A stretch of DNA of 64,000 nt from Argentina anserina (taxonomy: Eukaryota > Streptophyta > Magnoliopsida > Rosales > Rosaceae). A model generated the notes under the pieces. It worked only from the letters and a program-made list of their open reading frames with translations, had not been told where the DNA came from and ran no database searches. Where the stretch lies: contig NC_065877.1 in assembly GCF_933775445.1 (NCBI RefSeq), positions 17,918,001-17,982,000 of the forward strand, given 5' to 3'. Position numbers and translations under genes: made by a program. Below, piece by piece: positions 13,601 to 27,500 of this stretch (its first letter is position 1; the number at the start of each line of letters is the position of its first letter).

Positions 13601-15220
13601 AGTATCTTTCTGTACGGCTTTCTGGTGTGAGTTGCTTTTGAATTTGAGAGTGTTTCCAGTGTGGGCGTGTGTTTCTTTCAACTGAGTATCTTCATATCGT
13701 TTGAGTATCTTTTCAATTCTCGTTTGAGTATCTTTCTGTACGGCTTTCTGGTGCGATTTTAATTTGAATTTGTGAGTGTTTCCATTGTGGGCGTGTGTTT
13801 CTTTCAAACTGAGTATTTTTCTATCGTTTGAGTACCTTTTCAATTCTCGTTTGAGTATCTTTCTGTACGGCTTTCTGGTGTGAGTTGCTTTTGAATTTGA
13901 GAGTGTTTCCAGTGTGGGCGTGTGTTTCTTTCAACTGAGTATCTTTATATCGTTTGAGTATCTTTTCAATTCTCGTTTGAGTATCTTTCTGTACGGCTTT
14001 CTGGTGCGATTTTAATTTGTATTTGAGAGTGTTTCCATTGTGGGCGTGTGTTTCTTTCAAACTGAGTATCTTTCTATCGTTTGAGTACCATTTCAATTCT
14101 CGTTTGAGTATCTTTCTGTACGGCTTTCTGGTGTGAGTTGCTTTTGAATTTGAGAGTGTTTCCAGTGTGGGCGTGTGTTTATTTCAAACTGAATATCTTT
14201 CTATCATTTGAGTATCTTTTCCATTCTTGTTTGAGTATCTTTCTGAACGGCTTTCTGATGCGAGTTTCTTCGAATTTGAGAGTGTTTCCATTGTGGGCGT
14301 GTGTTTCTTTCAAACTGAGTATCTTTCTATCGTTTGAGTATCTTTTCAATTCTCGTATGAGTATCTTTCTGAACGGCTTTCTGGTGCGATTTTCTTTGAA
14401 TTTGAGAGTGTTTCCAGTGTGGGCGTGTGTTTCTTTCAACTGAGTATCTTTATATCGTTTGAGTATCTTTTCAATTCTCGTTTGAGTATCTTTCTGTACC
14501 GCTTTCTGGTGCGATTTTAATTTGTATTTGAGAGTGTTTCCATTGTGGGCGTGTGTTTCTTTCAAACTGAGTATCTTTCTATCGTTTGAGTACCTTTTCA
14601 ATTCTCGTTTGAGTATCTTTCTGTACGGCTTTCTGGTGTGAGTTGCTTTTGAATTTGAGAGTGTTTCCAGTGTGGGCGTGTGTTTATTTCAAACTGAATA
14701 TCTTTCTATCATTTGAGTATCTTTTCAATTCTTGTTTGAGTATCTTTCTGAACGGCTTTCTGATGCGAGTTTCTTCGAATTTGAGAGTGTTTCCATTGTG
14801 GGCGTGTGTTTCTTTCAAACTGAGTATCTTTCTATCGTTTGAGTATCTTTTCAATTCTCGTATGAGTATCTTTCTGAACGGCTTTCTGGTGCGATTTTCT
14901 TTGAATTTGAGAGTGTTTCCAGTGTGGGCGTGTGTTTCTTTCAACTGAGTATCTTTATATCGTTTGAGTATCTTTTCAATTCTCGTTTGAGTATCTTTCT
15001 GTACGGCTTTCTGGTGCGATTTTAATTTGAATTTGAGAGTGTTTCCAATGTGGGCGTGTGTTTCTTTCAACTGAGGATCTTTATATCGTTTGAGTATCTT
15101 TTCAATTCTCGTTTAAGTATCTTTCTGTACGGCTTTCTGGTGATTTTCTTTGTATTTGAGAGTGTTTCCAGTGTGGGCGTGTGTTTCTTTCAAACTGAGT
15201 ATCTTTCTATCGTTTGAGTA
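7680..15220. repeat. 3.9-kb segmental duplication within the satellite
   Basis: The sequence from about 7,680 to 11,578 recurs from about 11,579 at an offset of 3,899-3,900 bp. Private variants shared by both copies include GAGTATGTTTC (8,690 and 12,589), the TTGTGTCACTTTTC monomer (9,297 and 13,196) and GAATTCGAGAG (9,361 and 13,260). Beyond about 10,500 the offset falls to 3,648 because the first copy carries two extra monomers (252 bp, a local tandem duplication near 10,260-10,760). A local difference at about 13,370-13,385 replaces the usual GATGCGAGTTTCTTCG. The length fits 31 monomers. Ends are approximate. Confidence 0.75.
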
Positions 15221-17760
15221 ACTTTTCAATTCTCGTATGAGTATGTTTCTGAACGGCTTTCTGGTGCGATTTTCTTTGAAATTGAGAGTGTTTCCAGTGT
15301 GGGCGTGTGTTTATTTCAAACTGAATATCTTTCTATCATTTGAGTATCTTTTCAATTCTTGTTTGAGTATCTTTCTGAACGGCTTTCTGATGCGAGTTTC
15401 TTCGAATTTGAGAGTGTTTCCATTGTGGGCGTGTGTTTCTTTCAAACTGAGTATCTTTCTATCGTTTGAGTATCTTTTCAATTCTCGTATGAGTATCTTT
15501 CTGTACGGCTTTCTGGTGCGATTTTCTTTGAATTTGAGAGTGTTTCCATTGTTTCTTTCAAACTGAGTATCTTTATATCGTTTGAGTATCTTTTCAATTC
15601 TCGTTTGAGTATCTTTCTGTACGGCTTTCTGGTGCGATTTTAATTTGTATTTGAGAGTGTTTCCATTGTGGGCGTGTGTTTCTTTCAAACTGAGTATCTT
15701 TCTATCGTTTGAGTACCATTTCAATTCTCGTTTGAGTATCTTTCTGTACGGCTTTCTGGTGTGAGTTGCTTTTGAATTTGAGAGTGTTTCCAGTGTGGGC
15801 GTGTGTTTATTTCAAACTGAATATCTTTCTATCATTTGAGTATCTTTTCCATTCTTGTTTGAGTATCTTTCTGAACGGCTTTCTGATGCGAGTTTCTTCG
15901 AATTTGAGAGTGTTTCCATTGTGGGCGTGTGTTTCTTTCAAACTGAGTATCTTTCTATCGTTTGAGTATCTTTTCAATTCTCGTATGAGTATCTTTCTGT
16001 ACGGCTTTCTGGTGCGATTTTAATTTGAATTTGAGAGTGTTTCCAATGTGGGCGTGTGTTTCTTTCAACTGAGTATCTTTATATCGTTTGAGTATCTTTT
16101 CAATTCTCGTTTGAGTATCTTTCTGTACGGCTTTCTGGTGCGATTTTAATTTGTATTTGAGAGTGTTTCCATTGTGGGCGTGTGTTTCTTTCAAACTGAG
16201 TATCTTTCTATCGTTTGAGTACCATTTCAATTCTCGTTTGAGTATCTTTCTGTACGGCTTTCTGGTGTGAGTTGCTTTTGAATTTGAGAGTGTTTCCAGT
16301 GTGGGCGTGTGTTTATTTCAAACTGAATATCTTTCTATCATTTGAGTATCTTTTCCATTCTTGTTTGAGTATCTTTCTGAACGGCTTTCTGATGCGAGTT
16401 TCTTCGAATTTGAGAGTGTTTCCATTGTGGGCGTGTGTTTCTTTCAAACTGAGTATCTTTCTATCGTTTGAGTATCTTTTCAATTCTCGTTTGAGTATCT
16501 TTCTGTACGGCTTTCTGGTGCGATTTTCTTTGAATTTGAGAGTGTTTCCAGTGTGGGCGTGTGTTTCTTTCAACTGAGTATCTTTATATCGTTTGAGTAT
16601 CTTTTCAATTCTCGTTTGAGTATCTTTCTGTACCGCTTTCTGGTGCGATTTTAATTTGTATTTGAGAGTGTTTCCATTGTGGGCGTGTGTTTCTTTCAAA
16701 CTGAGTATCTTTCTATCGTTTGAGTACCTTTTCAATTCTCGTTTGAGTATCTTTCTGTACGGCTTTCTGGTGTGAGTTGCTTTTGAATTTGAGAGTGTTT
16801 CCAGTGTGGGCGTGTGTTTATTTCAAACTGAATATCTTTCTATCATTTGAGTATCTTTTCAATTCTTGTTTGAGTATCTTTCTGAACGGCTTTCTGATGC
16901 GAGTTTCTTCGAATTTGAGAGTGTTTCCATTGTGGGCGTGTGTTTCTTTCAAACTGAGTATCTTTCTATCGTTTGAGTATCTTTTCAATTCTCGTATGAG
17001 TATCTTTCTGAACGGCTTTCTGATGCGATTTTCTTTGAATTTGAGAGTGTTTCCAGTGTGGGCGTGTGTTTCTTTCAACTGAGTATCTTTATATCGTTTG
17101 AGTATCTTTTCAATTCTCGTTTGAGTATCTTTCTGTACGGCTTTCTGGTGCGATTTTAATTTGAATTTGAGAGTGTTTCCAATGTGGGCGTGTGTTTCTT
17201 TCAACTGAGGATCTTTATATCGTTTGAGTATCTTTTCAATTCTCGTTTAAGTATCTTTCTGTACGGCTTTCTGGTGATTTTCTTTGTATTTGAGAGTGTT
17301 TCCAGTGTGGGCGTGTGTTTCTTTCAAACTGAGTATCTTTCTATCGTTTGAGTAACTTTTCAATTCTCGTATGAGTATGTTTCTGAACGGCTTTCTGGTG
17401 CGATTTTCTTTGAAATTGAGAGTGTTTCCAGTGTGGGCGTGTGTTTATTTCAAACTGAATATCTTTCTATCATTTGAGTATCTTTTCAATTCTTGTTTGA
17501 GTATCTTTCTGAACGGCTTTCTGATGCGAGTTTCTTCGAATTTGAGAGTGTTTCCATTGTGGGCGTGTGTTTCTTTCAAACTGAGTATCTTTCTATCGTT
17601 TGAGTATCTTTTCAATTCTCGTATGAGTATCTTTCTGTACGGCTTTCTGGTGCGATTTTCTTTGAATTTGAGAGTGTTTCCATTGTTTCTTTCAAACTGA
17701 GTATCTTTATATCGTTTGAGTATCTTTTCAATTCTCGTTTGAGTATCTTTCTGTACGGCT
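14640..17760. repeat. 2,134-bp offset repeat blocks
   Basis: The block from about 14,640 to 15,630 recurs at about 16,775-17,760 at an offset of 2,134 bp (17 monomers less small deletions). Shared markers include ACTGAGGATCTTT, CGTTTAAGTATC and GAGTATGTTTC. The intervening 1.1 kb resembles the array near 10.2 kb, so this zone is a mosaic of blocks seen elsewhere, not a simple tandem pair. Confidence 0.65.
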
Positions 17761-18259
17761 TTCTGGTACGATTTTCTTTGAATTTCAGAGTGTTTCCAGT
17801 GTGGGCGTGTGTGTCTTTCAAACTGGGTATCTTTCTATCCTTTCAGTATTTTTCAATTCTCGTATGAGTATCTTTCTGAACGACTTTCTAGAGCGATTTT
17901 CTTTGAATTTGAGAGTGTTTCCAGTGTGGGCGTGTGTTTATTTCAAACTGAGTATCTTTCTATCGTTTGAGTACCTTTTCAATTCTCGTTTGAGTATCTT
18001 TCTGTACGGCTTTCTGGTGTGAGTTGCTTTTGAATTTGAGAGTGTTTCCAGTGTGGGCGTGTGTTTCTTTCAACTGAGTATCTTTTCAATTCTCGTTTGA
18101 GTATCTTTCTGTACGGCTTTCTGGTGCGATTTTAATTTGTATTTGAGAGTGTTTCCATTGTGGGCGTGTGTTTCTTTCAAACTGAGTATCTTTCTATCGT
18201 TTGAGTACCTTTTCAATTCTCGTTTGAGTATCTTTCTGTACGGCTTTCTGATGTGATTT

Positions 18260-21250
18260 TCTTTGAATTTGAGAGTGTTTCCAGTGTGGGCGTGTGTTTC
18301 TTTCAAACTGAGTATCTTTCTATCGTTTGAGTATCTTTTCAATTCTCGTTTGAGTATCTTTCTGAACGGCTTTCTGATGCGATTTTCTTTGAATTTGAGA
18401 GTGTTTCCAGTGTGGGCGTGTGTTTCTTTCAAACTGAGTATCTTTCTATCGTTTGAGTAACTTTTCAATTCTCGTATGAGTATCTTTCTGAACGGCTTTC
18501 TGGTGCGATTTTCTTTGAAATTGAGAGTGTTTCCAGTGTGGGCGTGTGTTTATTTCAAACTGAATATCTTTCTATCATTTGAGTATCTTTTCAATTCTTG
18601 TTTGAGTATCTTTCTGAACGGCTTTCTGATGCGAGTTTCTTCGAATTTGAGAGTGTTTCCATTGTGGGCGTGTGTTTCTTTCAAACTGAGTATCTTTCTA
18701 TCGTTTGAGTATCTTTTCAATTCTCGTATGAGTATCTTTCTGTACGGCTTTCTGGTGCGATTTTCTTTGAATTTGAGAGTGTTTCCATTGTTTCTTTCAA
18801 ACTGAGTATTTTTATATCGTTTGAGTATCTTTTCAATTCTCGTTTGAGTATCTTTCTGTACGGCTTTCTGGTGCGATTTTAATTTGTATTTGAGAGTGTT
18901 TCCATTGTGGGCGTGTGTTTCTTTCAAACTGAGTATCTTTCTATCGTTTGAGTACCTTTTCAATTCTCGTTTGAGTATCTTTCTGTACGGCCTTCTGATG
19001 TGATTTTCTTTGAATTTGAGAGTGTTTCCAGTGTGGGCGTGTGTTTCTTTCAAACTAAGTATCTTTCTATCGTTTGTGTAACTTTTCAATTCTTGTATGA
19101 GTATCTTTCTGAACGCTTTCTGGTGCGATTTTCTTTGAATTTGAGTGTGTTTCCAGTGTGGGCGTGTGTTTCTTTCAAACTGAGTATCTTTCTATCGTTT
19201 GAGTACTTTTCAATTCTCGTATGAGTATCTTTCTGAACGGCTTTCTGGTGCGATTTTCTTTAAAATTGAGAGTGTTTCCAGTATGGGCGTGTGTTTATTT
19301 CAAACTGAATATCTTTCTATCATTTGAGTATCTTTTCAATTCTTGTTTGAGTATCTTTCTGAACGGCTTTCTGATGCGAGTTTCTTCGAATTTGAGAGTG
19401 TTTCCATTGTGGGCGTGTGTTTCTTTCAAACTGAGTATCTTTCTATCGTTTGAGTATCTTTTCAATTCTCGTATGAGTATCTTTCTGTACGGCTTTCTGG
19501 TGCGATTTTCTTTGAATTTGAGAGTGGTTCCATTGTTTCTTTCAAACTGAGTATCTTTATATCGTTTGAGTATCTTTTCAATTCTCGTATGAGTATCTTT
19601 CTGTACGGCTTTCTGGTACGATTTTCTTTGAATTTCAGAGTGTTTCCAGTGTGGGCGTGTGTGTCTTTCAAACTGGGTATCTTTCTATCCTTTCAGTATT
19701 TTTCAATTCTCGTATGAGTATCTTTCTGAACGACTTTTCTAGAGCGATTTTCTTTGAATTTGAGAGTGTTTCCAGTGTGGGCGTGTGTTTCTTTCAAACT
19801 GAGTATCTTTCTATCGTTTGAGTATCTTTTCAATTCTCGTTTGAGTATCTTTCTGAACGGCTTTCTGATGCGATTTTCTTTGAATTTGAGAGTGTTTCCA
19901 GTGTGGGCGTGTGTTTCTTTCAAACTGAGTATCTTTCTATCGTTTGAGTAACTTTTCAATTCTCGTATGAGTATCTTTCTGAACGGCTTTCTGGTGCGAT
20001 TTTCTTTGAAATTGAGAGTGTTTCCAGTGTGGGCGTGTGTTTATTTCAAACTGAATATCTTTCTATCATTTGAGTATCTTTTCAATTCTTGTTTGAGTAT
20101 CTTTCTGAACGGCTTTCTGATGCGAGTTTCTTCGAATTTGAGAGTGTTTCCATTGTGGGCGTGTGTTTCTTTCAAACTGAGTATCTTTCTATCGTTTGAG
20201 TATCTTTTCAATTCTCGTATGAGTATCTTTCTGTACGGCTTTCTGGTGCGATTTTCTTTGAATTTGAGAGTGTTTCCATTGTTTCTTTCAAACTGAGTAT
20301 TTTTATATCGTTTGAGTATCTTTTCAATTCTCGTTTGAGTATCTTTCTGTACGGCTTTCTGGTGCGATTTTAATTTGTATTTGAGAGTGTTTCCATTGTG
20401 GGCGTGTGTTTCTTTCAAACTGAGTATCTTTCTATCGTTTGAGTACCTTTTCAATTCTCGTTTGAGTATCTTTCTGTACGGCTTTCTGATGTGATTTTCT
20501 TTGAATTTGAGAGTGTTTCCAGTGTGGGCGTGTGTTTCTTTCAAACTAAGTATCTTTCTATCGTTTGTGTAACTTTTCAATTCTTGTATGAGTATCTTTC
20601 TGAACGGCTTTCTGGTGCGATTTTCTTTGAATTTGAGAGTGTTTCCAGTGTGGGCGTGTGTTTCTTTCAAACTGAGTATCTTTCTATCGTTTGAGTAACT
20701 TTTCAATTCTCGTATGAGTATCTTTCTGAACGGCTTTCTGGTGCGATTTTCTTTAAAATTGAGAGTGTTTCCAGTATGGGCGTGTGTTTATTTCAAACTG
20801 AATATCTTTCTATCATTTGAGTATCTTTTCAATTCTTGTTTGAGTATCTTTCTGAACGGCTTTCTGATGCGAGTTTCTTCGAATTTGAGAGTGTTTCCAT
20901 TGTGGGCGTGTGTTTCTTTCAAACTGAGTATCTTTCTATCGTTTGAGTATCTTTTCAATTCTCGTATGAGTATCTTTCTGTACGGCTTTCTGGTGCGATT
21001 TTCTTTGAATTTGAGAGTGGTTCCATTGTTTCTTTCAAACTGAGTATCTTTATATCGTTTGAGTATCTTTTCAATTCTCGTATGAGTATCTTTCTGTACG
21101 GCTTTCTGGTACGATTTTCTTTGAATTTCAGAGTGTTTCCAGTGTGGGCGTGTGTGTCTTTCAAACTGGGTATCTTTCTATCCTTTCAGTATTTTTCAAT
21201 TCTCGTATGAGTATCTTTCTGAACGACTTTTCTAGAGCGATTTTCTTTGA
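18260..21250. repeat. About 1,492-bp higher-order repeat, two tandem copies
   Basis: The blocks at about 18,260-19,750 and 19,751-21,250 match at offsets of 1,491-1,493 bp. The small change in offset reflects short deletions near 19,110 and 19,207 in the first copy. A closely matching block also lies at about 4,430-5,850, 15,540 bp to the left of the second copy. Long-range copying inside the array is therefore evident. Confidence 0.7.
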
Positions 21251-21599
21251 ATTTGAGAGTGTTTCCAGTGTGGGCGTGTGTTTATTTCAAACTGAGTATC
21301 TTTCTATCGTTTGAGTACCTTTTCAATTCTCGTTTGAGTATCTTTCTGTACGGCTTTCTGGTGTGAGTTGCTTTTGAATTTGAGAGTGTTTCCAGTGTGG
21401 GCGTGTGTTTCTTTCAACTGAGTATCTTTATATCGTTTGAGTATCTTTTCAATTCTCGTTTGAGTATCTTTCTGTACGGCTTTCTGGTGCGATTTTAATT
21501 TGTATTTGAGAGTGTTTCCATTGTGGGCGTGTGTTTCTTTCAAACTGAGTATCTTTCTATCGTTTGAGTACCTTTTCAATTCTCGTTTGAGTATCTTTC

Positions 21600-24500
21600 T
21601 GTACGGCTTTCTGGTGTGAGTTGCTTTTGAATTTGAGAGTGTTTCCAGTGTGGGCGTGTGTTTATTTCAAACTGAATATCTTTCTATCATTTGAGTATCT
21701 TTTCAATTCTTGTTTGAGTATCTTTCTGAACGGCTTTCTGATGCGAGTTTCTTCGAATTTGAGAGTGTTTCCATTGTGGGCGTGTGTTTCTTTCAAACTG
21801 AGTATCTTTCTATCGTTTGAGTATCTTTTCAATTCTCGTATGAGTATCTTTCTGAACGGCTTTCTGGTGCGATTTTCTTTGAATTTGAGAGTGTTTCCAG
21901 TGTGGGCGTGTGTTTCTTTCAACTGAGTATCTTTTCAATTCTCGTTTGAGTATCTTTCTGTACGGCTTTCTGGTGCGATTTTAATTTGAATTTGAGAGTG
22001 TTTCCAATGTGGGCGTGTGTTTCTTTCAACTGAGGATCTTTATATCGTTTGAGTATCTTTTCAATTCTCGTTTAAGTATCTTTCTGTACGGCTTTCTGGT
22101 GATTTTCTTTGTATTTGAGAGTGTTTCCAGTGTGGGCGTGTGTTTCTTTCAAACTGAGGATCTTTATATCGTTTGAGTATCTTTTTAATTCTCGTTTGAG
22201 TATCTTTCTGAACGGCTTTCTGATACGAGTTTCTTTGAATTTGTGAGTGTTTCCATTGTGGGCGTGTGTTTCTTTCAAACTGAATATCTTTATATCGTTT
22301 GAGTATCTTTTCAATTCTCGTTTGAGTATCTTTCTGAACGGCTTTCTGGGGCGATTTTCTTTGAATTTGAGAGTGTTTCCATTGTGGGCGTGTGTTTCTT
22401 TCAAACTGAGTATCTTTCTATTGTTTGAGTATCTTTTCAATTCTCGTATGAGTATCTTTCTGTACGGCTTTCTGGTGCGATTTTCTTTGAATTTGAGAGT
22501 GTTTCCATTGTTTCTTTCAAACTGAATATCTATATATCGTTTGAGTATCTTTTCAATTCTCGTATGAGTATCTTTCTGTACGGCTTTCTGGTACGATTTT
22601 CTTTGAATTTCAGAGTGTTTCCAGTGTGGGCGTGTGTGTCTTTCAAACTGGGTATCTTTCTATCCTTTCAGTATTTTTCAATTCTCGTATGAGTATCTTT
22701 CTGAACGACTTTCTAGAGCGATTTTCTTTGAATTTGAGAGTGTTTCCAGTGTGGGCGTGTGTTTATTTCAAACTAAGTATCTTTCTATCGTTTGAGTACC
22801 TTTTCAATTCTCGTTTGAGTATCTTTCTGTACGGCTTTCTGGTGTGAGTTGCTTTTGAATTTGAGAGTGTTTCCAGTGTGGGCGTGTGTTTCTTTCAACT
22901 GAGTATCTTTATATCGTTTGAGTATCTTTTTAATTCTCGTTTGAGTATCTTTCTGTACGGCTTTCTGCTGCGATTTTAATTTGAATTTTAGAGTGTTTCC
23001 ATTGTGGGCGTGTGTTTCTTTCAAACTGAGTATCTTTCTATCGTTTGAGTACCTTTTCAATTCTCGTTTGAGTATCTTTCTGTACGGCTTTCTGGTGTGA
23101 GTTGCTTTTGAATTTGAGAGTGTTTCCAGTGTGGGCGTGTGTTTCTTTCAACTTAGTATCTTTATATCGTTTGAGTATCTTTTCAATTCTCGTTTGAGTA
23201 TCTTTCTGTACGGCTTTCTGGTGCGATTTTAATTTGTATTTGAGAGTGTTTCCATTGTGGGCGTGTGTTTCTTTCAAACTGAGTATCTTTCTATCGTTTG
23301 AGTACCTTTTCAATTCTCGTTTGAGTATCTTTCTGTACGGCTTTCTGGTGTGAGTTGCTTTTGAATTTGAGAGTGTTTCCAGTGTGGGCGTATGTTTATT
23401 TCAAACTGAATATCTTTCTATCATTTGAGTATCTTTTCAATTCTTGTTTGAGTATCTTTCTGAACGACTTTCTGATGCGAGTTTCTTCGAATTTGAGAGT
23501 GTTTCCATTGTGGGCGTGTGTTTCTTTCAAACTGAGTATCTTTCTATCGTTTGAGTATCTTTTCAATTCTCGTATGAGTATCTTTCTGAACGGCTTTCTG
23601 GTGCGATTTTCTTTGAATTTGAGAGTGTTTCCAGTGTGGGCGTGTGTTTCTTTCAACTGAGTATCTTTTCAATTCTCGTTTGAGTATCTTTCTGTACGGC
23701 TTTCTGGTGCGATTTTAATTTGAATTTGAGAGTGTTTCCAATGTGGGCGTGTGTTTCTTTTCAACTGAGGATCTTTATATCGTTTGAGTATCTTTCTGTA
23801 CTGCTTTCTGGTGATTTTCTTTGTATTTGAGAGTGTTTCCAGTGTGGGCGTGTGTTTCTTTCAAACTGAGGATCTTTATATCGTTTGAGTATCTTTTTAA
23901 TTCTCGTTTGAGTATCTTTCTGAACGGCTTTCTGATACGAGTTTCTTTGAATTTGTGAGTGTTTCCATTGTGGGCGTGTGTTTCTTTCAAACTGAATATC
24001 TTTATATCGTTTGAGTATCTTTTCAATTCTCGTTTGAGTGTCTTTCTGTACGGCTTTCTGTTGCGAGTTTCTTTTGAATTTGAGTGTTTCCAGTGTGGGC
24101 GTGTATTTCTTTCAAACTGAGTATCTTTCTATCGTTTGAGTACCTTTTCAATTCTCGTTTGAGTATTTTTCTGAACGGCTTTCTGGGGCGATTTTCTTTG
24201 AATTTGAGAGTGTTTCCAGTGTGGGCGTGTGTTTCTTCCAAACTAAGTATCTTTCTATCGTTTGAGTAACTTTTCAATTCTGGTATGAGTATCTTTCTGA
24301 ACGGCTTTCTGGTGCGATTTTCTTTGAATTTGAGAGTGTTTCCAGTGTGGGCGTGTGTTTTTTTCAAACTGAGTATCTTTCTATCATTTGAGTATCTTTT
24401 CCATTCTTGTTTGAGTATCTTTCTGAACGTCTTTCTTATGCGAGTTTCTTCGAATTTGAGAGTGTTTCCATTGTGGGCGTGTGTTTCTTTCAAACCGAGT

Positions 24501-27500
24501 ATCTTTCTATCGTTTGAGTATCTTTTCAATTCTCGTTTGAGTATCTTTCTGAACGGCTTTCTGATGCGATTTTCTTCGAATTTGAGAGTGTTTCCATTGT
24601 GGGCGTGTGTGTCTTTCAAACCGAGTATCTTTCTATCGTTTAAGTATCTTTTCAATTCTCGTATGAGTATCTTTCTGTACGGCTTTTCTGGTGCGATTTT
24701 CTTTGAATTTGAGAGTGTTTCCATTGTTTCTTTCAAACTGAGTATCTTTATATCGTTTGAGTATCTTTTCAATTCTCGTATGAGTATCTTTCTGTACGGC
24801 TTTCTGGTACGATTTTCTTTGAATTTCAGAGTGTTTCCAGTGTGGGCGTGTGTGTCTTTCAAACTGGGTATCTTTCTATCCTTTCAGTATTTTTCAATTC
24901 TCGTATGAGTATCTTTCTGAACGGCTTTCTGATGCGATTTTCTTCGAATTTGTGAGTGTTTCCATTGTGGGCGTGTGTTTCTTTCAAACTGAGTATCTTT
25001 CTATCCTTTCAGTGACTTTTCAATTCTCGTATGAGTATCTTTCTGAACGGCTTTCTGGTGCGATTTTCTTTGAATTTGAGAGTGTTTCCAGTGTGGGCGT
25101 GTGTTTCTTTCAACTGAGTATCTTTATATCGTTTGAGTATCATTTCAATTCTCGTTTGAGTATCTTTCTGAACGTCTTTCTTATGCGAGTTTCTTCGAAT
25201 TTGAGAGTGTTTCCATTGTGGGCGTGTGTTTCTTTCAAACCGAGTATCTTTCTATCGTTTGAGTATCTTTTCAATTCTCGTTTGAGTATCTTTCTGAACG
25301 GCTTTCTGATGCGATTTTCGTCGAATTTGAGAGTGTTTCCATTGTGGGCGTGTGTGTCTTTCAAACCGAGTATCTTTCTATCGTTTAAGTATCTTTTCAA
25401 TTCTCGTATGAGTATCTTTCTGTACGGCTTTTCTGATGCGATTTTCTTTGAATTTGAGAGTGTTTCCATTGTTTCTTTCAAACTGAGTATCTTTATATCG
25501 TTTGAGTATCTTTTCAATTCTCGTATGAGTATCTTTCTGTACGGCTTTCTGGTACGATTTTCTTTGAATTTCAGAGTGTTTCTAGTGTGGGCGTGTGTCT
25601 CTTTCAAACTGGGTATCTTTCTATCCTTTCAGTATTTTTCAATTCTCGTATGAGTATCTTTCTGAACGACTTTCTAGAGCGATTTTCTTTGAATTTGAGA
25701 GTGTTTCCAGTGTGGGCGTGTGTTTATTTCAAACTGAGTATCTTTCTATCGTTTGAGTACCTTTTCAATTCTCGTTTGAGTATCTTTCTGTACGGCTTTC
25801 TGGTGTGAGTTGCTTTTGAATTTGAGAGTGTTTCCAGTGTGGGCGTGTGTTTCTTTCAACTTAGTATCTTTATATCGTTTGAGTATCTTTTCAATTCTCG
25901 TTTGAGTATCTTTCTGTACGGCTTTCTGGTGCGATTTTAATTTGTATTTGAGAGTGTTTCCATTGTGGGCGTGTGTTTCTTTCAAACTGAGTATCTTTCT
26001 ATCGTTTGAGTACCTTTTCAATTCTCGTTTGAGTATCTTTCTGTACGGCTTTCTGGTGTGAGTTGCTTTTGAATTTGAGAGTTTTTCCAGTGTGGGCGTG
26101 TGTTTATTTCAAACTGAATATCTTTCTATCATTTGAGTATCTTTTCAATTCTTGTTCGAGTATCTTTCTGAACGGCTTTCTGATGCGAGTTTCTTCGAAT
26201 TTGAGAGTGTTTCCATTGTGGGCGTGTGTTTCTTTCAAACTGAGTATCTTTCTATCGTTTGAGTATCTTTTCAATTCTCGTATGAGTATCTTTCTGAACG
26301 GCTTTCTGGTGCGATTTTCTTTGAATTTGAGAGTGTTTCCAGTGTGGGCGTGTGTTTCTTTCAACTGAGTATCTTTTCAATTCTCGTTTGAGTATCTTTC
26401 TGAACGGCTTTCTGATGCGATTTTCTTCGAATTTGAGAGTGTTTCCATTGTGGGCGTGTGTTTCTTTCAAACTGAGTATCTTTCTATCGTTTGAGTATCT
26501 TTTCAATTCTCGTATGAGTATCTTTCTGTACGGCTTTCTAGTGCGATTTTCTTTGAATTTGAGAGTGTTTCCATTGTTTCTTTCAAACTGAGTATCTTTA
26601 TATCGTTTGAGTATTTTTTTAATTCTCGTTTGAGTATCTTTCTGAACGGCTTTCTGATGCGATTTTCTTCGAATTTGTGAGTGTTTCCATTGTGGGCGTG
26701 TGTTTCTTTCAAACTGAGTATCTTTATATCGTTTGAGTATCTTTTCAATTCTCGTTTGAGTGTCTTTCTGTACGGCTTTCTGGTGCGAGTTTCTTTTGAA
26801 TTTGAGTGTTTCCAGTGTGGGCGTGTATTTCTTTCAAACTGAGTATCTTTCTATCGTTTGAGTATCTTTTCAATTCTCGTTTGAGTATCTTTCTGAACGG
26901 CTTTCTGGGGCGATTTTCTTTGAATTTGAGAGTGTTTCCAGTGTGGGCGTGTGTTTCTTCCAAACTAAGTATCTTTCTATCGTTTGAGTAACTTTTCAAT
27001 TCTGGTATGAGTATCTTTCTGAACGGCTTTCTGGTGCGATTTTCTTTGAATTTGAAAGTGTTTCCAGTGTGGGCGTGTGTTTTTTTCAAACTGAGTATCT
27101 TTCTATCATTTGAGTATCTTTTCCATTCTTGTTTGAGTATCTTTCTGAACGTCTTTCTTATGCGAGTTTCTTCGAATTTGAGAGTGTTTCCAGTGTGGGC
27201 GTGTGTTTCTTTCAACTGAGTATCTTTATATCGTTTGAGTATCTTTTCAATTCTCGTTTGAGTATCTTTCTGTACGGCTTTCTGGTGCGATTTTAATTTG
27301 AATTTGAGAGTGTTTCCAATGTGGGCGTGTGTTTCTTTCAACTGAGGATCTTTATATCGTTTGAGTATCTTTTCAATTCTCGTTTAAGTATCTTTCTGTA
27401 CGGCTTTCTGGTGCGATTTTCTTTGAATTTGAGAGTGTTTCCATTGTTTCTTTCAAACTGAGTATCTTTATATCGTTTGAGTATCTTTTCAATTCTCGTA

